Below, piece by piece: positions 22,131-35,261 of a stretch of 64,000 nucleotides of DNA. The stretch is from NCBI GenBank assembly GCA_947044405.1, contig CAMRHE010000054.1, positions 3,658,001 to 3,722,000 on the forward strand, given 5' to 3'. This DNA is from Leptodactylus fallax (lineage: Eukaryota > Chordata > Amphibia > Anura > Leptodactylidae). Made by a program: the position numbers and the translations under genes. Each line of letters opens with the position of its first letter. Within the stretch, counting starts at the first letter, position 1. The notes below the pieces were generated by a model. That model had not been told where the DNA came from. It saw nothing but the letters and a program-made list of their open reading frames with translations, and did not search any database.

Positions 22131-24430
22131 TTAACCCCTTAAGGACCAGGCCTAAAAGTACCTTAATGACCAGCCCTCATTTTTCAAAATTGACATGTGT
22201 CACTTTATATGACAATAACTTTGAGACGCTTTAACTTACCCATGTGATTTTGAGACTGTTTTTTCGTGACACATTGTGCTTCATGTTAGTGGTAGACATT
22301 GATCAATATTTTATGCGTTTATTTATTAAAATAATAGGAAATGTGACGGAAATTTGGGAAAATTTGCAGTTTTCAAAATGTGAAATGCTCTGCATCTCAG
22401 ACAGATAGTCATACCACCCTAACACATTAATAAATATTATTTGCCATATATCTGCTTTATATTGGCATAATTTTTTAATTGCCTTTTAATTTATTTTGGA
22501 CATTAGAAGGCTTACAAGTGTAACAGCAATTTTTCCAGATTTACAAGAAAATTTCCCAAACCCATTTGTTAGGGACCACTTCAGTTCTGTAGGGGATTTT
22601 AAAGGCCTATATATTAGAAACCCCCATAAATTACCCCATTTTCAAAACTGCACCCCTCAAATAATTCATAACTGCATTTGGGAAGTTTGCTAACCCTTTA
22701 AGCATTTCACGGGAATTAAAACAATATGGAAGTAAAATTTAGACATTTCATTTTTTTTTCAATAATATTTCATTTAGCCCTAAAATTAACACATTAACAA
22801 GGGGTTAAAGGAGAAAATGCATCTCACAGTTTGTTATGCAATTTCTCCAGAGCACAGAAATACCCCACATGTGAGTGTAAACTGATGTTTGAGCACACGG
22901 CAGCGCACGGAAGGGAAGGAGCGACACTGGGCATCTGAAAAGCAGATCTTGCTGGAATAGTTTTCAGGTGCTATGTCTCATTTGCAGAGCCCCTAGAGTA
23001 CCAATACAATGAAAACCCTCCAAAAGTGACCCCATTTTGGAAACTACACCCCTGACAGAATTTATCAATGAGCATTTTGACCCCACGGCCGTTTCACAGA
23101 TCTTGTTAACATTGGGATGTGTAAATGAAAAATTACTAAAACGTCACTTTATCCCTAAAGTTTTCATTTTCTCAAGGGGTTAAAGGAGAAAAAGCACCCC
23201 ACAGTTAGTTACACAATTTCTCCTGAACACGGGAATGTGGTTGTAAACTGCTGCATGGGTACATGGTGGGGCTCAGAATAGAAAGAGGGCTATTTGGCTT
23301 TTGGAGGGCAGATTTTGCTGGAATAGTTTTCTGGTGCCATGTCTCATTTGCAGAGCCCCTAGAGTACCAATTCAATGGAAACTCCCAGAAAGTGACATTA
23401 TTTTAGAAACTACACCCCTCAATGAATTTCTCAAGGGGTATGGTGAGCATTTTGACCCCATAGCTGTTTCACAGATTTTATTAGCATTGGGATTTAAAAA
23501 TTAAAAATTACTTTTTTTCCAATAAACTGTTCATTTAGTGAGACATTTTTCATTTTTACAAGGGATTAAAGTAGAAAAAGCACCCCGCAGTTTGTTACAC
23601 AATTTCTCTTGAACACAGGAACACCCCATATGTGGTTGTAAAATGTTGTATGAGTACATGGTGGAGCTCAGAATAGAAAGAGCTATTTGGCTTTTGGAGG
23701 GCAGATTTTTCTGGAATAGTTTTCAGGTGCCATGTCCCATTTGCAGGGCCACTAAAGTACCAGTACAATGGAAATCCCTTAGAAGTAACCCCATTTTAGA
23801 AACTACACCCCTCAAGGAATTTCTCAAGGGGTATTATCATTTTGAGCCCAATAGTGCTTCCGAAAAATGAATGTACAAATTGAAATTTTTAATGAAATGT
23901 GCAATTTCAGTGCCCAGCATGTTGTGTCCACTTTATGTCATCAGAGACACGCACTCCTAAAACTATTAAGTGGGTTATCCTGGTTACAAAGAAGTTGTAT
24001 ATGTGGGCAAAAACTGCTGCTTGGGCACATAGCAGGGCTCAGAAGGGAAGGAGCACTGCCCTTTTTATCTTTTGGGGTTTTGTTTTAGAGGGATTTTCTG
24101 GATGACATGTTGTTTTTGCAGAGGTGCCAGTAAATTGGAATTCCCCAAGAAGTGACCCCATTTTGTAGTGCAATTTTAGGGTCTCTGCAACCGTTACATG
24201 GCGTCCAAAAACCAACAATCTAAATTAGCGGTCCAAAAGCACATAGAACTCATTCAGATGTGCGCCCTGCTGTGTTCCTAAGCAGCAGTTTATGCCCACA
24301 TGTATGACACTGGTATACCCAGAATAATGTACTTAATGCTTTATGTTGGTATAAACTGCTGTTTGGGCACAGTCGGGCACAGAAGGGAAGGAACGCTATT
24401 TTGGTTTTTGGAGCACAGTTTGGTTTATAG
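22131..24430 (-). mobile_element. TTAA-type left end and about 360-bp tandem units, minus orientation
   Basis: TTAA at 22131-22134 is followed by CCCCTTAAGGACCAGGCC. The next 150 bp (CATTTTTCAAAATTGACATG) is the complement of the sequence just before the right end at 50368. Units then repeat at about 360-390 bp intervals, marked by TTTGCAGAGCCCCTAGAGTA at 22983 and 23349 and a related TTTGCAGGGCC at about 23741. This therefore looks like the non-coding half of a piggyBac-type element in reverse orientation, with no transposase. Confidence 0.6.
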
Positions 24431-24690
24431 GTGGTCCACAATGGGGCATAATACTGTGTGCAGGGGCCACTATGGGTCATAATACTGTGTCCAGGGGCCA
24501 CTATGGAGCATAATACTGTATGCAGGGGCCAGTATGGGGCATAATATTGTGTGCAGGGGCCACTATGGGGCATAATAGTGTGTGTAGGGGCCACTATGGT
24601 GCATAATAGTGTGCGCAGGAATGCAGTTTGTGCGGGGGAGCCATGTCAAATGTTCGCCTTGGGGCCAAGCCATTCCTAGTTACGCCATTG
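24431..24690 (-). mobile_element. Fragment of the CAGTGGCGTAACTAGG element with minisatellite
   Basis: Read on the minus strand from 24690 it begins CAATGGCGTAACTAGGAATG, matching the start of the complete element at 60355, then runs into about six 31-bp minisatellite units (24437-24625). The distal part is missing and no duplication of CGTTGAGT was found. Confidence 0.7.
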
Positions 24691-25447
24691 CGTTGAGTAT
24701 TGCATACAGTTCATTTGAATGTGTAGCTGATAATGAAAGGTGAAAATTGCATTTTTTCCAGAGATACGCCATTTCACTGCCCAATGTGTTGTGCCCAGCT
24801 TGTGTCAGCAGAGACACACACTCCAAAAACTGGTAAGCCGCTATCCTGGACACAACAGCATTTGGAGCGTTCTGGAAGATAAATTAATGCAACGTTTGGG
24901 GGTTAAAATTACTCACTGTACCCCTGCATAAATTCCTTCAGGGGTGTAGTTTCCAAAATGGGGTAACATGTCAGGGGATTCCATTTTACTGGCATTTCAG
25001 GGGCTCTGCAAAAGTGTCATGATGTCTAAAAACCAAACCGTCTAAATCTGTGCTCCAAAAACCAAACAGCGCTCCTTTCCTTCTGTGAGTGGCTGTGCAC
25101 AAACAGAAGTTTATACCCCCATATGACATTAAGTATGTTATACTGCGTACAACAGTGTCATACATGTGGGCATAAATTTCAGTTTGGACACACAGCAGGG
25201 CACAGAAGGGAAGGAGCGCAGATTTAGATGTTTGGTATCTGGACGCCATGTGATGTTTGCAGAGCCTCTAAAGTACCAGTAAAGTGGAATTCCGTAGACA
25301 GTGACCCCATTTTGAAAACTGCACCCCTCAAAGAATTTATCAAGGGGTGTAGTGAGCATTAGTATCCAAGACGTGAATGCAGAGCGGATGGTGAAAAGTC
25401 AATGCATAAGCTGTGCAGAGTGAATTGGGAACACCAAATTCCCTACT
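24691..25447. repeat. piggyBac-associated repeat units around a foldback centre
   Basis: Plus-orientation landmarks (CTCACTGTACCCCTGCATAA at about 24915) give way to minus-orientation ones (GCAGAGCCTCTAAAGTACC near 25260), with a foldback centre near 25145. Similar mirror symmetry is centred near 24345. Confidence 0.5.
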
Positions 25448-25448
25448 A

Positions 25449-26381
<933 letters not shown>

Positions 26382-26383
26382 TA

Positions 26384-27296
26384 TATCCCCAGAAGTTCCT
26401 ATGATTGGGCGGGGGTCACTCTTGGGGGTCACTTCTGGAGTATTTTCCATTGTAAGCTCTAAATATGGGTTGTACCCTGATATACGCTCGCACAGTTTAT
26501 ACATTCGATTCCTGCCGCAGCCAGTTTTGTCCTAAACATATGACGATTTTTGTTTTTTTGGTCATCACATTATACAGGCTATAATTTTTTTTATTTTTCT
26601 GGTGATGTAGCCATATAAGGGCTTGTTTTTTGCGGGATGAGATGCATTTTCTAATGACACCATTTTGGGGTTTCTATAACTTATTAACAAAATTTTATTG
26701 ACTCTTTCTGGGTGGATTTAAAAAAAAAAAAAAAATCAATTCTGGCATTGCTTTTTAACATTTTTTATTTTTTCCCTTCACCATACAACATAAATAATAT
26801 TTTACCTTTATTCTATGGGTTGTACAATTACGGTGATACCAAATTTATATAGTTTTTTATGCGTTTTTAATTTTGCAAAATAAAAATCCATTTGGGGAAA
26901 AAAATCTATTATTTTTCCGCCATTTTCTGAGAGGCATAACATTTTTATTTTTCTATTCACAGAGTTGGTTAAGTGCTTATTTTTTGCGGGAAAAGCTCTA
27001 CATTTATTGGTACCATTTTGGGCTATATATGACTTTTTGATCACTTTTTATTCCATATTATCTGAGGCGAGATGGCAAAAATTGTTACTTCTAGTGTTTT
27101 CTTTTTTTTTACCTGATGTTTCCTGTGCAGGTTAACTAATGGTTTACTTTTATTGTACAGTTTGTTATGGATGTACCAATACCAAATATGTGGTGTTTAA
27201 TACTGTATTGTGTGTTTTTTTTTACTGTATAAGGGAAAAGGGGCATTTTATTGAGATTGAATTTTTTTTTTTTTATACTTATTTTTACATATTCTT
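26384..27296. repeat. A/T-rich repeat of piggyBac-associated type
   Basis: The sequence contains GGGCTTGTTTTTTGCGGGAT and a partner TTTTTTGCGGGAAAAGCTC (26622 and 26978), so it is internally repeated, and ends in TTAA at 27297. No coding frame is supported. Confidence 0.45.
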
Positions 27297-28138
27297 TTAA
27301 CCCCTTAACGACCAATTTTGTACCTGTACATCATTGGTGACATAGGGATGTATGGAGAGGGCTCAGGAGCTGAGCTCTCTCCATACAGGGTGGATGCCAG
27401 CTGTATAATACAGCCAGGACCTGCCGCTAACAGCAGCGATCGGTGCCTTCACCGATCGCAGCTGTTAACTCTTTAGACGGCACGGTCCTGTTTGACTACT
27501 GGTGCCGCCATTTTTCACCGATCGCCATCCTACTGAACGTCATCGGAGGGCAGCGATCGGTTGCCATGATAACCAGGGGCCTATTGAAGGCTCCCAGGCT
27601 TTTCATTGCATTAGATCTATTGCACGCTGCGTGTAATAAAGAGGTAGGCAGTTTCAAGGTCCCTAGGGGGTCTGATCATAAAAGTAAAAGAAGAAAAAAA
27701 AAAGTTTTTAAAAGTATAAAAAAAGATTAAAAAACCCCACAAAAGTTCAAATCACCCCCCTTTCCCTAGATCAGATATAAAAGTAAACATAAACACATTA
27801 GGTATCCACCCGCTCCAAAATGCCCGAACTATTAAAATATTAAAATATTTATCCCCTACAGTGAACAGCGTAGTGGCGAAAAAAAAATCAAAATAGCGTT
27901 TTTTTCAACACTTTGCCTACTATAAAAAATTGAATAAAAAGTGATCAAACCATCAGATCTTTCCACAAATGATATCACTAAAAACGTCATCTTGTCCCGC
28001 ATAAAAAGACACCTTACCCAGCTCCATACATGTAAATATGAAAAAGTTACAGGTGTCACAATATGGCAACACAAAAATGTTTTTCTATTTTGCAAAGTTT
28101 TAAATTTTTTAAAAGGTATTAAAACATTATAAGTACTA

Positions 28139-29741
28139 CAGTGGGGAAAAAAAAGTATTTAGTCAGCCATCAATTGTGCAAGTTTTCCCACTTAAAAAGA
28201 TGAGAGGCCTGTAATTGACATCATAGGTAGACTTCAACTATGAGAGACAAAATGAGAAAACAAATCCAGAAAATCACATTGTCTGATTTTTAAAGAATTT
28301 ATTTGAAAATTATGGTGGAAAATAAGTATTTGGTCAATAACAAAAGTTCATCTCAATACTTTGTTATATATCCTTTGTTGGCAATGACAGAGGTCAAATG
28401 TTTTCAGTAAGTCTTCACAAGGTTGGCACACACTGTTGCTGGTATGTTGGCCCATTCCTCCATGCAGATCTCCTCTAGAGCAGTGATGTTTTGGTGCTGT
28501 CGCTAGGCAACACGGACTTTCAACTCCCTCCAAAGGTTTTTTATGGGGTTGAGATCTGGAGACTGGCTAGGCCACTCCAGGACCTTCAAATGCTTCTTAT
28601 GAAGCCACTCCTTCGTTGCCCTGGCAGTGTGCTTGGGATCATTGTCATGCTGAAAGACCCAGCCACATTTCATCTTCAATGCCCTTGCTGATGGAAGGAG
28701 GTTTGCACTCAAAATCTCACGATACATGGCACCATTCATACTTTCATGTACACGGATCAGTCGTCCTCTTCCCTTTGCAGTTAAACAGCCCCAAAGCATG
28801 ATGTTGCCACCCCCATGCTTCATAGTAGGTATGGTGTTCTTTGGATGCAACTCAGCATTCACTCTCCTCCAAACACGACGAGTTATGTTTGTACCAAACA
28901 GTTCTACTTTGGATTCATCTGACCATATGACATTCTCCCAGTACTCTTCTGGAACATCCAAATGCTCTCTAGCAAACTTCAGACGGGCCCGGATATGTAC
29001 TGGCTTAAGCAGGGGGACACGTCTGGCACTGCAGGATCTGAATCCCTGGCAGCGTAGTGTGTTACTGACGGTAGCCTTTGTTACGTTAGTCCCAGCTTTC
29101 TGCAGGTCATTCACTAGGTCCCCCCATGTGGTTCTGGGATTTTTGCTCACCGTTCTTGTGATCATTTTGACCCCACGGGGGTGAGATCTTGCGTGGAGCC
29201 CCTGATCAAGGGAGATTATCAGTGGTCTTTTATGTCCTCCATTTTCTAATTATTGCTCCCACAGTTGATTTCTTCACACCAAGCTGCTTGCCTATTGCAG
29301 ATTCAGTCTTCCCAGCCTGGTGCAGGTCTACAATTTTGTTTCTGGTGTCCTTCCACAGCTCTTTGGTCTTCACCATAGTGGAGTTTGGAGTGTGACTGTT
29401 TGAGATTGTGGACAGGTGTCTTTTATACTGATAACAATGTCAAACAGGTGCCATTACTACAGGTAATGAGTGGAGGACAGAGAAGCCTCTTAAAGAAGAA
29501 GTTACAGGTCTGTAAGAGCCAGAAATCTTGCTTGTTTGTAGGTGACCAAATACTTATTTTCCACCATAATTTGCAAATAAATTCTTAAAAAATCAGACAA
29601 CGTGATTTTCTAGATATGTTTTCTCATTATGTCTCTCATAGTTGAGGTCTACCTATGATGTCAATTACGGGCCTCTCTCATCTTTTTAAGTGGGAGAACT
29701 TGCACAATTGGTGGCTGACTAAATACTTTTTTTCCCCACTG
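28139..29741 (-). mobile_element. Full-length but dead Tc1-like element (third family, copy a)
   Basis: It is 1603 bp with TA at 28137-28138 and 29742-29743 and ends starting CAGTGGGGAAAAAAAAGTAT. Terminal repeats extend about 200 bp. It carries a near full-length transposase with inactivating changes and sits inside the TTAA-flanked element. Confidence 0.92.
28353..29374 (-). pseudogene. Tc1-like transposase pseudogene, catalytic Glu to Lys
   Basis: The gene starts [19 protein letters not shown] at 29374. The first helix-turn-helix is followed by a stop after IIRKWRT and a frameshift near 29180. From 29165 the frame is open for 220 residues covering the second helix-turn-helix, the first Asp (IWSDESK), the glycine box [12 protein letters not shown] and the second Asp (QHDNDPKHT). 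The third catalytic residue is replaced: [11 protein letters not shown] has AAA at 28539-28541 where relatives have Glu. A stop follows after KVRVA, then the same frame continues to TKY at 28356 with one more stop. The protein would be catalytically dead even without the stops. Confidence 0.92.
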
Positions 29742-30079
29742 TATATAGATTTGGTATCGCCATATTCATAGTGACCCACAGAATACAGGTACCATGTCAT
29801 TTTTACCACACAGTGAATGTTGTAAAAATTAAACCCATATGAAATTGGCGCAAATGCATTTTTTTCTCCAATTGCACCTCATTCTGAATTTTTTTCCAGC
29901 TTCCCAGTACATTTCACAGCATATTGAATGGTGCCATTGCAAAGTACAATTTGTTTCGCAAACAATAAGCCATCATGTGAGTCTGTGAACTGAAAAATGA
30001 AAAAGTTATGGTTCTTGGAATGTGGGGAGGGAAAAACGAAAATGAAAAACAAAAAATGACCCAGTCCTTAAGGGGTTAA

Positions 30080-30432
30080 TATTGGACATGAACAAGCGAT
30101 CTTTTGATCACTGGTTCAGTGTTATATACTCCAATACAGAGATACTGGAGTGTATACCAGCTGTCAGCCTATGCTTATGCATAGACAATCATGCAGACAG
30201 GATCAGAAGACCCAGGGAGGCCCCAGGGAGGCTACCGCAGACCTGGGGCCACGGAAGAGGTCCTGGGCTGCAGAATAAGCATCACGCCCCTCGAGACAGA
30301 GCGGAAGGGCCGTATAGGTACTGGGTTGCTAGGGCAACCTCTTGGATGCCGCGGTCAAAAATGTGATGTGTTTCCGCCGCAGTCTTTTTTGCAGCATTTT
30401 TCGGCTGCAGCTTGCTACGTGGGGCCTTAGCC
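30080..30432. other. Mixed sequence with a partial GGGGCC-type miniature element
   Basis: The right part (about 30362-30432), with TTGCAGCATTTTTCGGCTGC then AGCTTGCTACGTGGGGCC, is the right end of the family at 31930-32236. The rest is not recognised. Confidence 0.5.
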
Positions 30433-30904
30433 TTAAAGGGATTGGCCACTTTCATCCCAATATTGAGAGACAAATTTTATTGTTTGTATAATAAAAAGTT
30501 GTACACTTTTCCAATATACTTTCTGTATCAATTCCTCACAGTTTTCTAGATCTCTGTTTGATATAATTCATTCTGCTTACTTCTAGTGGATAAAACGCTG
30601 ACCATGGTCATGTGATGTACAGTCTATGGTCATGTGATGAACACACAGGTGCACAGCTCGTTATAGTCACAGCACAGTAACCAGACATCTGCCTGGTAAT
30701 GAAGTGCACACCTGTGTATCATCACATAACCATGGTCAGAGTTTTACCCACTAGAAGTAAGCAGAATGAATGAGAGCAAGCAGAGATCTAGAAAACTATG
30801 AGGAATTGATACAGAAAGTATATTGAAGAATTGTACAACTTTTCATTGTACAAACAATAACATTTGGCTCTTAATATTGGTCTGAAAGTGGCCAATCCCT
30901 TTAA
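30433..30904. mobile_element. Palindromic miniature element with TTAA sites (472 bp)
   Basis: It opens TTAA AGGGATTGGCCACTTT and closes AAGTGGCCAATCCCT TTAA. The arms pair for about 200 bp each, through TATACTTTCTGTATCAATTC and ACTTCTAGTGG to a loop near 30670. TTAA duplication and AGGG ends suggest a Kolobok or piggyBac-type derivative. Confidence 0.8.
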
Positions 30905-31929
30905 TCTATTTTATTTCTATAGACAAATCCTCAATCTATTAAATTGTATCAGTAGATTTTAGCCATTTATTATCAACATCAATGCAAGGCATATGTGTAA
31001 TAGAAACATTAGAAATGTTACATTAACAACGTTGATAATGATGCCTGCAATCCACAGTCATAGGAGAAACATCTTCTAGTCCATCTCATTACTTTGCAAT
31101 GACTTTTTCTTGTATTAGTTGTTGCAGTGCTATAGAGCTTGTACCTTGGATCCAGTTCACAACTTCAGTTCTTTATTATTCTTTTATTGTATTTCACATT
31201 GATATTGGTCTTTGAACTCTTGAATGTTTGTTTGGCCATGACCGCTGATCCCTGGCTACATCTGACAATGTCTCCTGTAGGTGTAAGTACAAATGTAGAC
31301 AATTTCTAAAAACAAATTATTTCTGACATAAAACACCTATTATAGCTATCCTTTCATATACAATATAATACATTGTATACTTTCCAGAAAAGAAGCCCAA
31401 GAGTACAAAAGTACAATACTAAAATGAATTGCCATGAAAGCCAACTTCACGGAATGGTACAATGAACTATTTGTTCTAAAATGCAATGGCATAAAACTGA
31501 ACATTCATTTATGTATGCATATTTGTGATATCACATGTGCATGATATTTGACCCAAATTTTTTAAAGTTACTGCGTATGCATTACAGATTTTTGGAAGAA
31601 AATTTTTTTTCCATACCAAACAAACAAGTAAGGAAGGTTCACATTACCATTTTCTTGCTGTAGATTTTATTTTTAGTTTTTTGGACTAATGAAGAAAACT
31701 GGCTAAAATAATGACACTAGTTTACACCAATGTTCTATTGTTTTTGTTTTCTATAGTATTTTGCATTTATCTGGTTGTCTTTCCAGACCCAACCTTGCAA
31801 GGCAATATCAACATTGACATTTCTGTTTTTTAACTTACAGTCTGAACAAGTCTCACAGAAATGAATGAAATTAGATTATGTTGGTGCAGTTAGAAAAATT
31901 CAGTTACCAGGGTTAATTTAAGAAAGGCA
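30905..31929. other. Apparently unique A/T-rich sequence, nothing recognised
   Basis: No repeat, coding or RNA signature was seen in about 1 kb. This is one of the few stretches without obvious repeat structure. Confidence 0.4.
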
Positions 31930-32240
31930 TTTAAGGCCGGGGCCCCACGTTGCGAAAACGCGGTGATTTGGCCGTGGTGGAACCGCCACGGCAAAAACCG
32001 TGGCATTTTACAATACCTGCAAAGTGGATGGAATTTTGGCTTATGCCATCCACAAATTGCAGAAAAATATTGCAGCATATCAACTATACCTACGGAAACC
32101 CTGGCCTTTTGGACAGAGAGGAAAACTCTGTTGACTTTCTGTGAAAAGCGCTCCAGAACAAAACGCATTGCGTTTCTGCCGTGGTCTTTTCCGCAGCACT
32201 TTTTGGCTGCAGCTTGCTATGTGGGGCCTTATCCTAAAGA
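31930..32240. mobile_element. Miniature element, GGGGCCCCAC family, near complete
   Basis: It starts GGCCGGGGCCCCACGTTGCG and ends TGCTATGTGGGGCCTTATCC. Inside are GC-rich CGTGGTGGAACCGCCACGGC hairpins and the motif ACCTGCAAAGTGGATGGAAT found in sister copies at 19529. Confidence 0.7.
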
Positions 32241-32289
32241 CTAAAGACACAAATGGGGGGGATTTATTAAGACTGGTGTTTCCTACTTC

Positions 32290-32570
32290 AGGCTAAGGCC
32301 CCGTAGAGTTTTTGGCTACTGCGTAAACACAGTTTACAAAAAATGCTGAGTTTTACAGTACCAACAAAGTGAATGATATTTTGGTTAATCTCATCCACAC
32401 ATTGCGGGAAAAAAAATGCGTTTTTAAAATGTGGTTTCCCTATAGATTTAATAAGGGAAGGAGAGAAAATGTTGCAAAAACAAAATGAAAAATGCTGTTG
32501 AAGAAATGCTATGCATTGTTTTTTGCAGCGTTTTTTAGCGGCAGTTCAATACGTGGGCCCTTAGGCTCAG
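32290..32570. mobile_element. Diverged miniature element of the same family
   Basis: Landmarks GGCTAAGGCCCCG, ACATTGCGGGAAAAAAAATG and ACGTGGGCCCTTAGG mark a shorter, more diverged copy. Confidence 0.5.
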
Positions 32571-32659
32571 TCTTAATCCATTTCCCCACTGGAGAGAGGT
32601 GCTCTCAGGAGTTCCCGTGCGCCTGAACTGAAATTTACACCAGTCAAGAACTGGGGTAG

Positions 32660-32888
32660 ATTTAGGCTGAGGCCCCACGTTGCCGAAACGCAGCTTTTTT
32701 TTATTGCAGATTTTGCTGCGGTTTTTTGAGCCAAAGCCAAAAATGGCTACAAAAGGAATGGGAAATATACAAGAAGTTCTTATACTTCTCCCTTCTGCTC
32801 AATCCACTCCTGGATTTGGGTCAAAAAACCGCAGCAAAATCTGCAACAAAAAAAACTGTGTTTCCGCAATGTGGGGCCTCAGCCTTAA
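32660..32888. mobile_element. Palindromic miniature element (about 228 bp)
   Basis: Left end GGCTGAGGCCCCACGTTGCC mirrors the right CAATGTGGGGCCTCAGCC. The arms continue through TTGCAGATTTTGCTGCGGTT and its partner AACCGCAGCAAAATCTGCAA, giving almost full-length pairing. A related copy is at 55912-56130. Confidence 0.8.
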
Positions 32889-34561
32889 GGTATAACTCAT
32901 ACCAGTGTTCTGGTTTAAATTATGCTAAATGTGACGGGTTGAGTCATCCGAGAACTGGCTTGCCTAGATTTCTACCTTGTTCAGCCCAGTCTTAAATAGT
33001 GGTGAGCAGGGTAAAAAAACCCTGACATGACGCAAATCAGGGCCTAAGACGCATCACTGTCATGCAAGCTTTCTGCCATAGCAGCAATAGTAAATTTTCT
33101 TCATAGAGTTTTGTTGCTTCTTTTGCAGATTTTGTTGCAGTGTTTTGAGTCAAAGCAAGGAGTAGATTCAGCAGAATGGAGCAGTATAAGGGCTTATTCA
33201 CATTCAGTGAAAAACAGCGTTTTTAAAACAACATCAGTGAATGAGGACGGACAGAAAAACGGTCTGTTAAAAAAACTGATGTTCTATATTTGTCTACTTT
33301 GACAGACACAGGGATCTAATAGAATCAATCAATGGGCCCAATTTTGCCGAATGTAAAAACGGATTGACATCCAAGTTAAAAACGGATCAGTGGGTTGGAT
33401 AAAAAAAAAGATCATTGAAATTTAGCCATTTGTTTAATGGTCCAATAAAACAGACTACACTTGGCCATCAAAAACTGACAAACGTGCACAAAATGAAAGC
33501 AAAATTGCTGTTAAAAACAGCAATTATTCATGGCCAAGAAACAAACATCGTCATGCAGATATAGCTTAAGTTCTTCTTTTATATTTTCTATTGCTTGTTA
33601 AATTTGCACCAAAAAGCAACAAAAGCTCTATGTGTGACTTCAGCCAAAGGGGTTTTTAAGACTTCCTATAAAATTGGGGCAGAGGGAAAGAATGGCATAA
33701 AATAAGGAACATATGCTCACTTGTTATATCGCCCAATACTCAAGCTGCGCTGCTCCCTTTTGGTCTTTGTTTATGGCTGCAGCTCAGACATCCACATCTA
33801 CCCATGTGACCACTCCAGCCTATCAATGACATCAGTAGTGCACTAGAAACAGGATTTGAAAATTTGTTAAATCACTCCATACAGCAGCTATATGTTGAAA
33901 GAGTTAATTATATATCTTTCACCTTGATACAGTACTGTCCCTCAGTGCAATGAACCTAATGTTCTGAAGCATGAATCCCCATAACAGAAGGCTATAATTA
34001 TATATTATCATTATTATTATATTATTAAGTTCTTCATCTCAAAAAATGACCATAATAATTTCCAGAAGTTTATTGCCTGACAGAGTTTTTTATTCAGAAT
34101 GAATTACGACCATAGTAACCTGAAAAAATGTATGGATACAAAAGGGGTTTTATTAAAAGTATAATTATATTCCATATTGTAACACAATCGGTTGAACGTA
34201 AATGAACTTTTATTTGTCTGAGCATGCACTTCTGCCCTCCCAGCTAATGACATGGAATAAATCACGTACTTGCATTGTTTCTGTGTATATTTCTTTGCCA
34301 AAAATCAAGGTTTGCATTTTTTACTTTAATGCAAGGTAAATGCTAAACAAACACAATTGTTATTCCAGAGATTAACCATGAAAAAACAATGCTGTGACAG
34401 TACTGTTATTTCCATTCAATGAGGTATTTGTCTCAGGGCCACCAAGGCATGACCTATAATTGACTTTATTACATAGGAAAAGGTCATTTTCACAGTGGCA
34501 AATTTTCTGCCTGTTAACCCTTTAATAGTATAATGTTGCACCGTGTTAGCCACTGAAAGTT
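32889..34561. other. No gene recognised; weak miniature-element remnants
   Basis: A segment at 33186-33560 (GGGCTTATTCACATTCAGTG...) resembles the start of TCACAC-type miniature elements. The remainder is A/T-rich and unassigned. Confidence 0.35.
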
Positions 34562-34859
34562 GTGGAAGAGCGAAGAAATCAGGCGATACCTGGTGTTATA
34601 CAAGAACTGAAAATTCACAGATTTTTTATACCCTATACACATGGTCTTCAAAGGATTTTAGAGTCCATTTTATTTTGTTTTTTTTAAGGACTCTAAAATC
34701 CTTTGAAGACCATGTGTATAGGGTATAAAAAAATCTATGAATTTTCAGTTCTTGTATAACACCATGTCTGAAGAAGAGAGCTAGACTCTTGAAAGCTTAC
34801 TTATCAAATATACTCAGTTAGCCTCTAAAAGGTATCGCCTGATTTCTTCGCTCTTCCAC
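34562..34859. repeat. Near-perfect palindrome with one-sided 63-nt bulge
   Basis: Positions 34562-34590 pair perfectly with 34831-34859 (29 bp), and 34588-34666 pair with 34688-34767 (about 79 bp with one mismatch and one indel), around a 21-nt T-rich loop. The right arm has an extra 63 nt (34768-34830) starting CTGAAGAAGAGAGCTAGACT and then CTTGAAAGC. That block has the order box, helix (AGAG/CTCT) and GAAA box of a degenerate hammerhead. The tail after it (ACTCAGTTAGCCTCTAAAAG) is a common retroelement tail type. Confidence 0.8.
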
Positions 34860-34877
34860 TGTTAACCCTTTAAGGAT

Positions 34878-35084
34878 GCAACAAAGGCTAGTTTCACACT
34901 TGCGCTATGTGACTGATTTTCTCTGCGCATTTTTCGGTTGGAAACCTGGCAGACCCCATTATAGTCTATGGAGTTCATGGGTCCGCGAGTAACTGCTTTT
35001 TAAACGGATTAGGTTTCCGTTTTTTGGGTCCCCAAGCGGACCCAAAGAACGGAAACCCAAGCGCAGGTGTGAACCTAGCGTAAA
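34878..35084. mobile_element. Miniature element, TTCACAC-type
   Basis: Left GCTAGTTTCACACTTGCGC mirrors right GCGCAGGTGTGAACCTAGCG. The interior has GGGTCCGC and GCGGACCC hairpin arms. The same family hosts the L1 insertion at 58.1-59.5 kb. Confidence 0.75.
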
Positions 35085-35253
35085 GGGGTTATTTAAATTT
35101 GTAGACAACTAAAAGTTAAACATTTTTCCAAATACAAGTCATTAAAAATTTTGCAGAATTTTAAATGATTTTCTCTAACCATCTTACTGGTGACAGTGTT
35201 TTGTCTGCATTGTATGCCAATGGATATGACCATGAATGCAGGAACTTTCTATG
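35085..35253. mobile_element. Half of the palindromic miniature element seen at 18972
   Basis: AGGGGTTATTTAAATTTGTA, CTTACTGGTGACAGTG and ATGACCATGAATGCAGGAAC match one arm of 18972-19436. It is interrupted by the insertion at 35262 and continues briefly after 36487. Confidence 0.6.
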
Positions 35254-35261
35254 GTCTAGGA

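Larger units (their letters stand above)
27301..30075. mobile_element. TTAA-flanked piggyBac-type element, interrupted by Tc1
   Basis: TTAA lies at 27297-27300 and 30076-30079. The left end reads CCCCTTAACGACCAATTTTG and the right end GACCCAGTCCTTAAGGGG, an inverted pair. The internal GC-rich segment (GCGATCGGTGCC...CACCGATCGCAGC near 27440) is palindromic. Removing the Tc1 copy 28139-29741 leaves about 1.17 kb with no transposase. TTAA duplications are diagnostic of piggyBac, though Kolobok elements share them. Confidence 0.75.
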
